Assembly (NCBI GenBank): GCA_044370695.1
Contig: JBILVB010000056.1
Coordinates: 1 to 20,382 of the forward strand
DNA: 20,382 bases
DNA from: JBEIFW01 sp044370695
GTDB taxonomy: Bacteria; Actinomycetota; Acidimicrobiia; Acidimicrobiales; Ilumatobacteraceae
Reading direction: 5' to 3'
In this document: positions 13,707-20,382 of the stretch, in pieces
Layout of the letters: each line of letters opens with the position of its first letter
How positions within the stretch are numbered: the stretch's first letter is position 1
The notes under the pieces: generated by a model
The model's input: the letters and a program-made list of their open reading frames with translations, nothing else
The model's database searches: none
What the model was told of the DNA's origin: nothing
Position numbers and translations under genes: made by a program

Positions 13707-15211
13707 GCCGCCACCTGCAGGTGCCGGGCCGGGTCCTGGCGCAGTTGCAGCGCGAGCGCCACCCAGGACAGCCCGAGCGGTCCGTCGTCGCCGGCGAGGT
13801 CGGCGAGCGTGCGGGCCACGCGCCGCACCCGGTGCAGGCCACGGCCGCTCAACGTGCCCGCTCGCAGCTCCTCCCGCAGCCGTTCCCGAGCCGGGTCGCT
13901 GAGCGGCGCGAGCTCGTCGAGACGGCTCCCGGGCAGGTGCGCATTGGCGACGACACCCCGCCGTTGCGCCCGCTGCCGGGCCGCCGCCACCCGTGCCGCC
14001 ACCGTGGCGCTCGACTCGCCCGGTTCGAGGGCGAGCAGGTCGTCCTCGGGCGGGCGGTGCACCACCACCCGCACGTCGAACCGGTCGAGCAGGGGCCCGG
14101 ACAGGCGCCGCACGTAGCGTTGGCGCTCCGCCGGCGTGCAGCGGCACCCGCCCGGGCTGGTCGCATGCCCGCACGGGCACGGATTGGTGGCCGCGACGAC
14201 GAGCACGGCGGCCGGGAAGACCACCGACGCCCGCGCCCGGGTGACCCGTACGACACCCTCTTCGAGGGGCTGGCGGAGTGCGTCGAGGACGCTCGGGGGG
14301 AACTCGGCGAGCTCGTCGAGGAACAGCACGCCTCCATGTGCGAGCGACAGCTCGCCCGGGCGCAGCGCTGCGGTGCCACCGCCGATCAGCGAGACCAGCG
14401 ACGCGGAGTGGTGCGGCGCCCGGATCGGCGGGCGGCGCAGCAGCCCGCCGGTGAGCGGCAGACCGGCGGCCGAGCGCAGGATGGTGGCCTCGAGAGCGGT
14501 CTCGGCATCGAGATCGGGGAGCACCCCGGCCAGGCGATGGGCGAGCATCGTCTTGCCGGCTCCGGGTGGACCCACCAGCAGCAGATGGTGAGCGCCGGCA
14601 GCAGCGACCTCGAGCGCCAGCCGGGCGAAGGCCTGGCCTCGCACGTCCGCGAGATCGGCAGGCCGCTCGCCGGCATCGGGCGGGCCCGGGTGCGCCGGCT
14701 CCGGCCAGGGCAGGCCGTCCCGCAGCACCCCGACCAACTCCCCCAGGCACGACGCGCCCTCGACGTCGGCGGCGACGAGCCGGCCCTCGCCCACGCAGTC
14801 GAGGGGCACGACACAGCGCTCGTCACGCCGGGCTGCGACCATCGGCACCATCCCGGGCACCCGCCGCAAGGACCCGTCGAGCCCGAGCTCGCCCAGGAAC
14901 GCCCGGCCCGCGACGGCCTGCGCCGGAAGGACACCGGTGGCGGCGAGCAGCCCGACCGCGATCGGTAGATCGAGCACGGAACCGCCCTTGCGCTGGCCCG
15001 ACGGCGCGAGGTTCACCGTGATCCGTTGCATCGGCCAGGTGAACCCGCTCGACAACAGCGCCGCCCGGACCCGGTCGCGCGCTTCGCGACAGGCCTCGTC
15101 CGGCAGACCGACGACGGTGAAGCCCGGTAGGCCCGACGACACGTGGACCTCGACGGTGACGGGGCGCCCCACGGCACCCAGGAGCGTGGCAGCAGCGATC
15201 ATCGCCAGCAC
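13703..15211 (-). CDS. comM: ComM/YifB-family Mg-chelatase-like AAA+ ATPase
   Basis: AAA+ helicase of the YifB/ComM family; in proteobacteria ComM promotes branch migration during integration of transformed DNA. 502 residues, full length. N-terminal ChlI-like domain starts with the usual VEVHVSSGLPGFTVVGLPD (shown partly), then Walker A GPPGAGKT (214-221), Walker B VLFLDE (295-300), and the family Cys motif NPCPCG...CRC (Cys345, 347, 356, 358). The C-terminal Mg-chelatase domain includes LSGRGLHRVRRVARTLADL. GTG at 15211 has GGAGG upstream and matches the canonical MLA start. It heads the comM-dprA-xerC-whiG run; a divergent lipoprotein gene lies on the other side. Confidence 0.95.
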   Translation of the reverse strand: MLAMIAAATLLGAVGRPVTVEVHVSSGLPGFTVVGLPDEACREARDRVRAALLSSGFTWPMQRITVNLAPSGQRKGGSVLDLPIAVGLLAATGVLPAQAVAGRAFLGELGLDGSLRRVPGMVPMVAARRDERCVVPLDCVGEGRLVAADVEGASCLGELVGVLRDGLPWPEPAHPGPPDAGERPADLADVRGQAFARLALEVAAAGAHHLLLVGPPGAGKTMLAHRLAGVLPDLDAETALEATILRSAAGLPLTGGLLRRPPIRAPHHSASLVSLIGGGTAALRPGELSLAHGGVLFLDELAEFPPSVLDALRQPLEEGVVRVTRARASVVFPAAVLVVAATNPCPCGHATSPGGCRCTPAERQRYVRRLSGPLLDRFDVRVVVHRPPEDDLLALEPGESSATVAARVAAARQRAQRRGVVANAHLPGSRLDELAPLSDPARERLREELRAGTLSGRGLHRVRRVARTLADLAGDDGPLGLSWVALALQLRQDPARHLQVAA

Positions 15212-15327
15212 GGCGACCTCCGGGACGTTCCCTGGGGAAGGCCGGCCGTGGGCCTTCGATCACGGGAAACGTTAGCGGGCGGGTGTGCCACCGATCGCCG
15301 GCGGCCGGCTGGGAGACTGAACGCCCC
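15212..15327. promoter_or_regulatory. Divergent intergenic region between comM and the lipoprotein gene
   Basis: 116 bases. For comM (- strand) a TAACGT box at about 15269-15274 fits a -10 element with a ~50-base leader and a GGAGG site before the GTG. For the lipoprotein a weak GGAG (15312-15315) lies twelve bases before the ATG. No operator is evident. Confidence 0.35.
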
Positions 15328-15798
15328 ATGCGCCGCCTCTCCCGATTCACGACCGCGGTGGCCGGGCTGCTGGTCGTCGCAGCGGCCTGTGGGGACGAAC
15401 CCACCCGAGGGCAGGCGTCGTTCTGCCGCCAACTCCTCGCCGACCGGGCCGCCATCGACACGCCGGCAGGCTCCACCGCGGCGGCGCGCCTGCAGGTGGA
15501 GCGCTTCCGGGCGCTGGATCGCCTCGCACCCGAAGCCATCCGCGACGAATGGCACGCCGTCACCGAGCTGATGGCCCTCGCCTCCACGGCGGACCTCGCG
15601 ACACCCGCCGGGCGCGCCTCGCTCGGCGAGGCCGCGCTCGGCGTCTCACGCGCTGCCGACACCGTGCGCGCCTACGTGCTCGACGTGTGCGGGGTCGATC
15701 TCACCGGCACCGTGGTCACGATCCCGCCTGCTGCGCCGGAACCGACCGCCTCGACGAGCGCCGCGGCCACCGCCCCGGAAGCGGCCCCGACGCCGTAG
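15328..15798 (+). CDS. Small predicted lipoprotein, function unknown
   Basis: 156 residues from the ATG at 15328, preferred over an upstream ATG because it begins directly with a signal peptide: RRLSRF, a hydrophobic core TAVAGLLVVAAA and Cys21. The lipobox (VAAAC) is slightly off consensus, with Ala at -3. The mature part is helical (FCRQLLADRAAI, AARLQVERFRALDRLAPEAI, AVTELMALAST) with two further Cys, one at each end of the helical region, that might pair. The tail is rich in Ala, Pro and Thr (PAAPEPTASTSAAATAPEA) and likely disordered. I recognise no family. The gene ends ten bases before the rarD-like GTG. Confidence 0.7.
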   Translation: MRRLSRFTTAVAGLLVVAAACGDEPTRGQASFCRQLLADRAAIDTPAGSTAAARLQVERFRALDRLAPEAIRDEWHAVTELMALASTADLATPAGRASLGEAALGVSRAADTVRAYVLDVCGVDLTGTVVTIPPAAPEPTASTSAAATAPEAAPTP

Positions 15799-15801
15799 GG
15801 T
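15796..15801 (+). promoter_or_regulatory. TANNNT box before the rarD-like gene
   Basis: TAGGGT, overlapping the lipoprotein stop codon, nine bases before the GTG at 15811. Slightly farther than in ideal leaderless genes but there is no Shine-Dalgarno in between. Confidence 0.35.
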
Positions 15802-15810
15802 GCCCGGTCC

Positions 15811-16722
15811 GTGACCGACCAACGAGCCGGCATCGCCTACGGGGTGACCGCCTACCTGCTGTGGGGTGGGCTCACCGCCTACTGGAAGCTCATCCACGGG
15901 GTCGACGCATTCGAGCTGATCGGCCAGCGCATCGTGTTCGCCCTCGGGCTGCTCGGGGTGATCGTCGTGTGGCGCCGGGCGGGTTCGAGCCTCCGGGCCG
16001 CGGCAGCCGATCGGGTCGTGCGCCGGCGGGTCCTCGGCGCCGCCGGGCTGCTGCTCGTCAACTGGACCAGCTACGTCTGGGCCATCGTCCACGAGCACGT
16101 CGTCGAGACGGCCCTCGGCTACTTCATCTGCCCGCTGCTGACGGTCGCGATCGGCGTCGTCGTTCTCGGCGAACGACTCCGGCCGGCGCAGACCGCGTCG
16201 ATGCTCCTCGCCGCCGCGGCCGTGGTGTTCCTGGCCGTCGTGTACGGCCAGGTGCCCTGGATCGCGCTGGCGATCGCCGGCAGTTGGGCCTTCTACGGGC
16301 TGCTGAAGAAGCAGGTACCACTCGGCGCGCTCGAGAGCCTCACCGCGGAGACGGCCGTGCTGTTGCCCCTGGCCCTCGTCGTGCTCGGCATCCGCCTCGC
16401 CGCCGGGTCGAGCGCCTACCAGACCGTCGACGCCCGCACGATCGCATTGCTGCCGCTCACCGGCGTGGTCACCGTCGTGCCGCTGCTGCTGTTCGCCGCC
16501 GCCGCCCGTCGCCTGCCGCTCACGGTGATCGGGCCCGTGCAGTACCTCGTGCCGACCATCAACTTCCTGCTCGGCGTGGTCGCCTACGGCGAGGAGATGA
16601 CGGCCGAACGCCTCACCGGCTTCGCGATGGTGTGGCTGGCGCTCGTGCTCTTCACCGCCGACAGCCTGCGGGCCGCACGCCGTCCGCTGCGTACGGCCCG
16701 GCTCGGCGGGCTCAGCGGGTGA
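15811..16722 (+). CDS. rarD: RarD-type EamA (drug/metabolite) transporter
   Basis: Polytopic inner-membrane protein of 303 residues, the RarD size, with about ten hydrophobic helices. Family features: GIAYGVTAYLLWGGLTAYWK at the first helix, ELIGQRIVFAL, LLLVNWTSYVWAI, the paired ALGYFICPLLTVAIGV, SWAFYGLLKK, and the end VIGPVQYLVPTINFLL followed by GFAMVWLALVLFTADSL. RarD homologues were named for chloramphenicol sensitivity; the transported compound is not settled. GTG start at 15811. The last 11 bases overlap the 3' end of the convergent thiolase-like gene. Confidence 0.9.
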   Translation: MTDQRAGIAYGVTAYLLWGGLTAYWKLIHGVDAFELIGQRIVFALGLLGVIVVWRRAGSSLRAAAADRVVRRRVLGAAGLLLVNWTSYVWAIVHEHVVETALGYFICPLLTVAIGVVVLGERLRPAQTASMLLAAAAVVFLAVVYGQVPWIALAIAGSWAFYGLLKKQVPLGALESLTAETAVLLPLALVVLGIRLAAGSSAYQTVDARTIALLPLTGVVTVVPLLLFAAAARRLPLTVIGPVQYLVPTINFLLGVVAYGEEMTAERLTGFAMVWLALVLFTADSLRAARRPLRTARLGGLSG

Positions 16723-17863
16723 TGACGGTGCACGCGGAGATGCCCGGCGCCCCGTACACGTGCGTGAAGCCGACGGCAGGCGAGTCGGGCACCTGACGGG
16801 CACCGGCCCGGCCCTGGAGCTGCAGCACCGTCTCGTACACCTGCCGCAGCCCCGAGGCGCCGATCGGCTCGCCGTTGGCGAGGCAGCCGCCGTCGGTGTT
16901 GATCGGGAGCCGGCCGCCGATCTCGGTCTGGCCGGTCTGGAGCAACTCCTCCTGCTCACCGTCGGCGCACAGCCCCGTCTCGGCCATGTGCATGATCTCG
17001 GCGCCGGACTCGGTGTCCTGGATCTGGGCGACGTCGACCTCGCCCGGCTCGATCCCGGCCTGCGCGAAGGCCGCCCGCGCGGCATCGACCGACGGCGAAC
17101 CGGCGCGGTCCAGCGACAACCACGGGCTGAACACCTCGAAACTGCCGAACCGCCGCGACCGCAACGAGGCCGCCTTGAGGTAGACGGCGTTGCTCGCGTT
17201 CAGCCGCTTGGCGGCCTCGGTCGAGGCCAGTACGAGCGCCACCCCACCTTCGCCCGGCGAGCAGAACATGTACTGCGTCAACGGGTTCGCCAGCATCGTG
17301 GCGTTGACGACCTGGTCCTCGCTCATCGGCTGACGGCGCCAGGCGTTCTCGTTCAACGAACCGTTGCGGAACGCCTTCACCGCGACCTTCGCGAGCGTGT
17401 TGGCCGTGATCCCGAACTCGTGCATGTAGCGCTGGATCTTCATGCCGAAGAACTGCGTGGTGAGCATGAGGCCCGTGTCGCCGTACCACTCCCCCAGGCC
17501 GAAGTCGGCGGGGTTCGGATCGAACGCACCCCGCGGGTGCTTGTCGAACCCGATGGCCATCACGACGTCGGCCGCGCCGGAGCGGATGGCGTTGTAGGCG
17601 CTGATGAGCGCCGAGCCGCCCGTGGCGCATCCGTTGGCCACGTTGATGAACGGCAGGCCGGTGAGACCGAGCTGTGACACCATCGTGTCTGCGTTGCCGG
17701 CCGCCGCCGAACCGCCGAACGCGTACTGCACGTCGTTCCAGCCGATGCCCGCGTCGGCGAGCGCCTGGCGGGCGGCGTGCGCACCCTGCTCCATGCCGGT
17801 GGCTTCGTGGCGGCCGAAGGGATGGATCCCGATGCCGATGATGGCGACGTCGTCGGACGACAT
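16712..17863 (-). CDS. Thiolase-superfamily protein of the lipid-transfer (SCP-x/Ltp) type
   Basis: 383 residues with the thiolase fold, acting on acyl-CoA thioesters, either as thiolase or as the retro-aldolase type known from steroid side-chain loss. Cys79 in VANGCATGGSAL matches the nucleophile. Other catalytic motifs differ from classical thiolases: the GHP of the C-terminal Gly-rich loop reads GEPIGASG (Glu332), the HEAFA-type site reads ESGAEIMHMAETG, and the final CxG is ISACTVITR. Start ATG at 17863 has GGAGG four bases upstream. A DUF35 gene lies 19 bases upstream, the usual partner of such proteins, which supports a complex. Substrate unknown. The gene's 3' end overlaps the rarD-like gene by 11 bases. 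Confidence 0.85.
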   Translation of the reverse strand: MSSDDVAIIGIGIHPFGRHEATGMEQGAHAARQALADAGIGWNDVQYAFGGSAAAGNADTMVSQLGLTGLPFINVANGCATGGSALISAYNAIRSGAADVVMAIGFDKHPRGAFDPNPADFGLGEWYGDTGLMLTTQFFGMKIQRYMHEFGITANTLAKVAVKAFRNGSLNENAWRRQPMSEDQVVNATMLANPLTQYMFCSPGEGGVALVLASTEAAKRLNASNAVYLKAASLRSRRFGSFEVFSPWLSLDRAGSPSVDAARAAFAQAGIEPGEVDVAQIQDTESGAEIMHMAETGLCADGEQEELLQTGQTEIGGRLPINTDGGCLANGEPIGASGLRQVYETVLQLQGRAGARQVPDSPAVGFTHVYGAPGISACTVITR

Positions 17864-17882
17864 GGTTCCTCCAGGGTGACGG

Positions 17883-18305
17883 TCAGACGGGCTGGAACGC
17901 GAACGTGACGAGCTCGTCGCCGTCCGCGGTGGTGAACGGCAGGATCACGAGCTCCATCTCCCGGCCGATGCGCAGCTCGGCGGGGTCGGCGCTCGTGAGC
18001 CGGGTCTCCACCTTCACGGCGCCGGGGAGCTCGACGTAGCCGACCCCGTAGGGGGCGAAGTCCTTGGGGGTCTCGGGCCCCTTGTAGGGCGGGGACTTCG
18101 GCAGGAAGCCCTGCACCGTCCACGTCCACAGCGTTCCCCGGCGCGGCAGCAGCTCGGCGGCCATGTCGGTGCCCGTACAGCTGGGGCACGACCGCTGGGC
18201 CGGGAACGTGACGACGCCGCATCCGCTGCACCGGGCACCGATCAGCTGCGGCTCGTCCGACGGCCAGGTGAACAGCCCTTCGGCGACGGGCTTGCGCTGC
18301 GACAT
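17883..18305 (-). CDS. DUF35 zinc-ribbon/OB-fold protein, thiolase partner
   Basis: 140-residue protein with a rubredoxin-like zinc ribbon, Cys26-x2-Cys29 and Cys40-x2-Cys43 (CSGCG...SCPSC), followed by an OB-fold (RRGTLWTWTVQGFLP, YGVGYVELPGAVKVETRL, IGREMELVILPF). DUF35 proteins bind thiolase-like or hydratase subunits and act as acyl-CoA-binding or scaffold partners, as in ChsH2 with Ltp2. The ATG at 18305 has no obvious Shine-Dalgarno. It ends 19 bases before the thiolase gene and is probably cotranscribed with it and perhaps with the M16-like gene 42 bases upstream. Confidence 0.9.
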   Translation of the reverse strand: MSQRKPVAEGLFTWPSDEPQLIGARCSGCGVVTFPAQRSCPSCTGTDMAAELLPRRGTLWTWTVQGFLPKSPPYKGPETPKDFAPYGVGYVELPGAVKVETRLTSADPAELRIGREMELVILPFTTADGDELVTFAFQPV

Positions 18306-18347
18306 GCCGCGATCGTGTCACGGCACAGCCCTGCGGGCCGAACCACC

Positions 18348-19835
18348 TCAGCCCGAACGTCGAACGCTGCGGCGCGACCGGCGCCGGCCGGCGCCCGCCT
18401 CCACCTCGACCAGACGGTCCGCGCCGACCGATCGACGCAGCGCCTCGTCGAGACGTGCCGAGCGTCGCCAGTCGCCGACGTCGAGTGTCATCACCCGACC
18501 GTCGAGCGCGTGCAGCGTCCATCGGCCGCTCGCCCGGCGCTCCGCGACGGCGCACTCGAACGCGGCGAGGACCTCGGTCTGGCGACCGCGCTCCCGCCAG
18601 GCGACGCCGTCCTCGCCCACGACGACGGCCCGCCGGGACCGTCCGGGGAACGTGGCTCCGGTGACGACCAGGGGCGGCTTCGCCCGTGCCGGACCGTCGG
18701 CCGGGTACAGGGCCCGCACGGCGGCCGGCACGACGCCGGTGAGGCGCGCCCGGGCCACCTCCCACCGCTGCCGGACGTCGGCGAGACCCACGTCCTCGCG
18801 CAGCTCCTGCAGGAGCGCCACGGGCGAGGGGACCGCCGGCATCCCGAGCAGCGCGGCCTCGCCCGCTTCCAACGCCTGGGTCGAGAGATCCTGCGCCGTG
18901 GGCTCCATCACCCGCCGGGTCAACTCGCGCCGCAGCCGGTCGAGCCCCTCGGTGCCGACCTCCCCGCGGCGCACGTCGTCGAGCACCCCGGCCACCACCG
19001 CCCCGGCGCGACGGGCCGACGGTCCGGGGTCGACGGCGACGAGCAGATGGCGTTCCTCGGCGGCGACCCGCTCGGTCGTCACCTGCACCACCCCGGCCGA
19101 CCCGAGGCGGGCGTCGACCTCGTGGGCGATCGTGGCGGCGAGCGCTGCGGTGCGGGCGTCGGCGGGGAGCACCGCTCCGAGTCGGAGCTCGTCGTCACCG
19201 CCCGAGCGAACGAGGGGACCGTGGCCGATCGCACCGGGCGCCGCCGGCAGCCCGCAGGGCGGACCCGGCGCCAGGCGCAACCGCATCGGTCCCGGGTTGG
19301 CGCCCGTGATCACGATCACGGCCTGGCCGGTCACCGCCCGACCCGCCCACCAGTCCCACACCGCCTCGGGCTCGGTCCGGTGGAGTCCCAACTCGGCGAG
19401 CCCGAGGAGACCCCACCCCTGCAAGCCCGCGCGCATCCGCAGGACGGCACCGGCGGGCTCGGGGACCGCCGGCCCTGCGAGGAGTGCCGCCCGGGCGGCC
19501 GCGATCGCATCGGGCGCCGGTCGCCCCAGCGCCGCGGTCAACCGGCCCAGGTCGTCGGCGACGGTCGGACCGTCGAGGGTCACGCGGGTCGTCAACACCC
19601 CCACCTCGACGCGGGGGCACACACCGGACTGCGCGATCGCCGCTGCGAACGCGAGCCGGGTGAACCCGCGGGTGCGGGGAGTCTCGTCGGCCACCCCGAC
19701 CCGGAGCAGCAGCACCGCCTGCGTCGGTCCGGGTGTGGCTGCGACGCAGGCCCGGACGCCGTCGAGCACACCGAAGCCCACGGCCGTGCGCCGGTAGGCC
19801 GACGCCGCATCGTGTGGAGTTGCCGCCTGCGCCAT
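18348..19835 (-). CDS. M16-peptidase-like protein without zinc motif
   Basis: 495 residues, Ala/Arg/Val-rich, no signal peptide or membrane segment. The layout resembles the paired alpha-beta domains of M16 (insulinase-type) proteins: VLLLRVGVADETPRTRGF, a strand set VEVGVLTTRVTLDG, the helix TVADDLGRLTAALG, and QAVIVITGANPGPMRL near the end of the first domain, then a similar second half. The place where active enzymes carry HxxEH reads GFTRLAFAA (57-65), so no zinc site is expected. Non-catalytic M16 partners are known in heterodimeric peptidases and mitochondrial core proteins, but no active partner is seen here. The assignment is by pattern only and uncertain; it could be an unrelated actinobacterial family. 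Confidence 0.5.
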   Translation of the reverse strand: MAQAATPHDAASAYRRTAVGFGVLDGVRACVAATPGPTQAVLLLRVGVADETPRTRGFTRLAFAAAIAQSGVCPRVEVGVLTTRVTLDGPTVADDLGRLTAALGRPAPDAIAAARAALLAGPAVPEPAGAVLRMRAGLQGWGLLGLAELGLHRTEPEAVWDWWAGRAVTGQAVIVITGANPGPMRLRLAPGPPCGLPAAPGAIGHGPLVRSGGDDELRLGAVLPADARTAALAATIAHEVDARLGSAGVVQVTTERVAAEERHLLVAVDPGPSARRAGAVVAGVLDDVRRGEVGTEGLDRLRRELTRRVMEPTAQDLSTQALEAGEAALLGMPAVPSPVALLQELREDVGLADVRQRWEVARARLTGVVPAAVRALYPADGPARAKPPLVVTGATFPGRSRRAVVVGEDGVAWRERGRQTEVLAAFECAVAERRASGRWTLHALDGRVMTLDVGDWRRSARLDEALRRSVGADRLVEVEAGAGRRRSRRSVRRSG

Positions 19836-19840
19836 GGACC

Positions 19841-19888
19841 CCCGATCGACGGCTCGCCCGATCGACGGTCGGTCCGATCGGTCGGCCG
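19841..19888. repeat. Three phased CGATCG repeats, 16-bp period
   Basis: CCCGATCGACGG occurs at 19841-19852 and 19857-19868; a third, weaker copy begins at 19873. The palindromic core CGATCG starts at 19843, 19859 and 19875, exactly 16 bases apart. It lies just upstream of the M16-like start in the divergent region with the Nudix gene. Confidence 0.6.
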
Positions 19889-19954
19889 CAGCACGGCCGC
19901 AGCCGCTTGACGCGAACCTGAGCGACCGACCGAGGGCGCACCGGCGCGGTCGCC

Positions 19955-19960
19955 TACCGT
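19955..19960 (+). promoter_or_regulatory. TANNNT -10 box for leaderless Nudix transcription
   Basis: TACCGT, six bases before the GTG at 19967; identical in box and spacing to that of xerC. No Shine-Dalgarno is present. Confidence 0.5.
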
Positions 19961-19966
19961 CGATCC

Positions 19967-20382
19967 GTGCGCTGGACGGTCCACGGGGAACGCTCGATCT
20001 ACGACAGCGAATGGATGTGCCTGCGGCTGACCGACGTCGAGCTCCCCGACGGCCACCGCTTCGAGCACCACGTCGTTCGGTACCCCCACGACGCCGCCGG
20101 GACCGTGGTCGTCGATCCCGACCGCGGGGTGTTGCTGCTCTGGCGCCACCGGTTCATCACCGACACCTGGGGGTGGGAGATCCCGGCCGGCCGCGTCGAC
20201 CCGGGCGAGACCCCGGTGCACGCCGCGGCGCGCGAGGTGCTCGAGGAGACCGGCTGGCGTCCCGGCGACCTGCGCCCGATCGTCTCGTACCACCCGTCGA
20301 ACGGGTCGGCCGACCAGGTGTTCCACCTCTTCGTCGCCGACGGCGCCGAGCGCGGCGGCGGCCCCGGCGACGCGTTCGCGGG
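19967..20382 (+). CDS. Nudix hydrolase, probably ADP-ribose pyrophosphatase-like, 3'-truncated by window edge
   Basis: Hydrolyses a nucleoside diphosphate linked to another group; the N-terminal strand layout (ERSIYDSEWMCLRLTDVELPDG) resembles ADP-ribose pyrophosphatases of the NudF type. The first 138 residues are in the window, with a full Nudix box at 75-97: Gly75, Glu81, Arg89-Glu90, Glu93-Glu94, Gly96 (REVLEETGW). Upstream WGWEIPAG is typical of NudF/ADP-ribose members. The GTG start is chosen because a TACCGT box lies six bases upstream and the protein begins correctly; no better start is in frame. It runs divergently from the M16-like gene. The exact substrate cannot be set from the visible part. 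Confidence 0.88.
   Translation, partial: MRWTVHGERSIYDSEWMCLRLTDVELPDGHRFEHHVVRYPHDAAGTVVVDPDRGVLLLWRHRFITDTWGWEIPAGRVDPGETPVHAAAREVLEETGWRPGDLRPIVSYHPSNGSADQVFHLFVADGAERGGGPGDAFA

Noticed and set aside
9496..13842. A 1448-codon open frame on the - strand
   Set aside because: It runs through rpsB, the M23-like gene, whiG, xerC and dprA in another frame; Arg/Pro/Gly-rich and without domains.
15283..15327. Upstream ATG start of the lipoprotein gene
   Set aside because: It would put 15 polar residues before the signal peptide; the ATG at 15328 gives a normal lipoprotein signal.
19907..19912. TTGACG as a -35 box for the Nudix gene
   Set aside because: It is 42 bases from the TACCGT box, far beyond a usable spacer, and no good -10 lies 16-18 bases downstream.

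Overview
The window looks like two unrelated bacterial fragments joined at a 16-base C run (6743-6758). Left of it (1-6742) is Gram-negative DNA: the 3' part of atpD with atpC, a LytTR regulator, a small exported protein and a complete SusC/RagA-type TonB-dependent outer-membrane protein. This set and the very GC-rich, G-run-rich style suggest Gemmatimonadota (inference from content, no search run). Right of it (6759-20382) is actinobacterial DNA, probably class Acidimicrobiia: the conserved order comM-dprA-xerC-whiG-(M23-like)-rpsB-tsf-pyrH-frr-(cdsA-like), which is the Actinomycetota arrangement. A SusC protein needs an outer membrane, which actinobacteria of this kind lack, and the cdsA-like gene is cut exactly at the C run. 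The window is therefore best read as an assembly chimera, and the two halves should be interpreted separately.

Left half, all on the + strand: F1-ATPase beta (partial) and a short epsilon subunit, closed by a strong hairpin terminator at 1151-1186; a LytTR DNA-binding protein with a degenerate receiver domain; a 257-residue secreted, probably beta-barrel protein; a 313-base spacer with a dyad; then the 1106-residue SusC-like transporter. The susD partner usually found downstream is missing because the junction follows the susC stop by 28 bases.

Right half: from 15211 down to 6758 ten genes run on the - strand, many nearly touching. ComM and DprA (DNA uptake and recombination), XerC (chromosome dimer resolution), a WhiG/FliA sigma factor and a degenerate LytM/M23 protein are followed by S2, EF-Ts, UMP kinase and ribosome recycling factor, ending in the truncated cdsA-like gene. 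Divergent from comM are a small lipoprotein and a RarD-type EamA transporter on +. Facing them on - are an M16-peptidase-like protein without the zinc motif, a DUF35 protein and a thiolase-superfamily protein. A Nudix hydrolase begins on + at 19967 and runs off the window.

The points most worth a second look are the chimeric junction, an RNA structure ahead of rpsB whose 3' arm enters the ribosome-binding site, several genes with a TANNNT box 6-9 bases before a GTG start (leaderless layout), and three proteins that keep a family fold but lack its key residues (receiver, M23, M16). I found no defence system, CRISPR array, mobile element, tRNA or rRNA.
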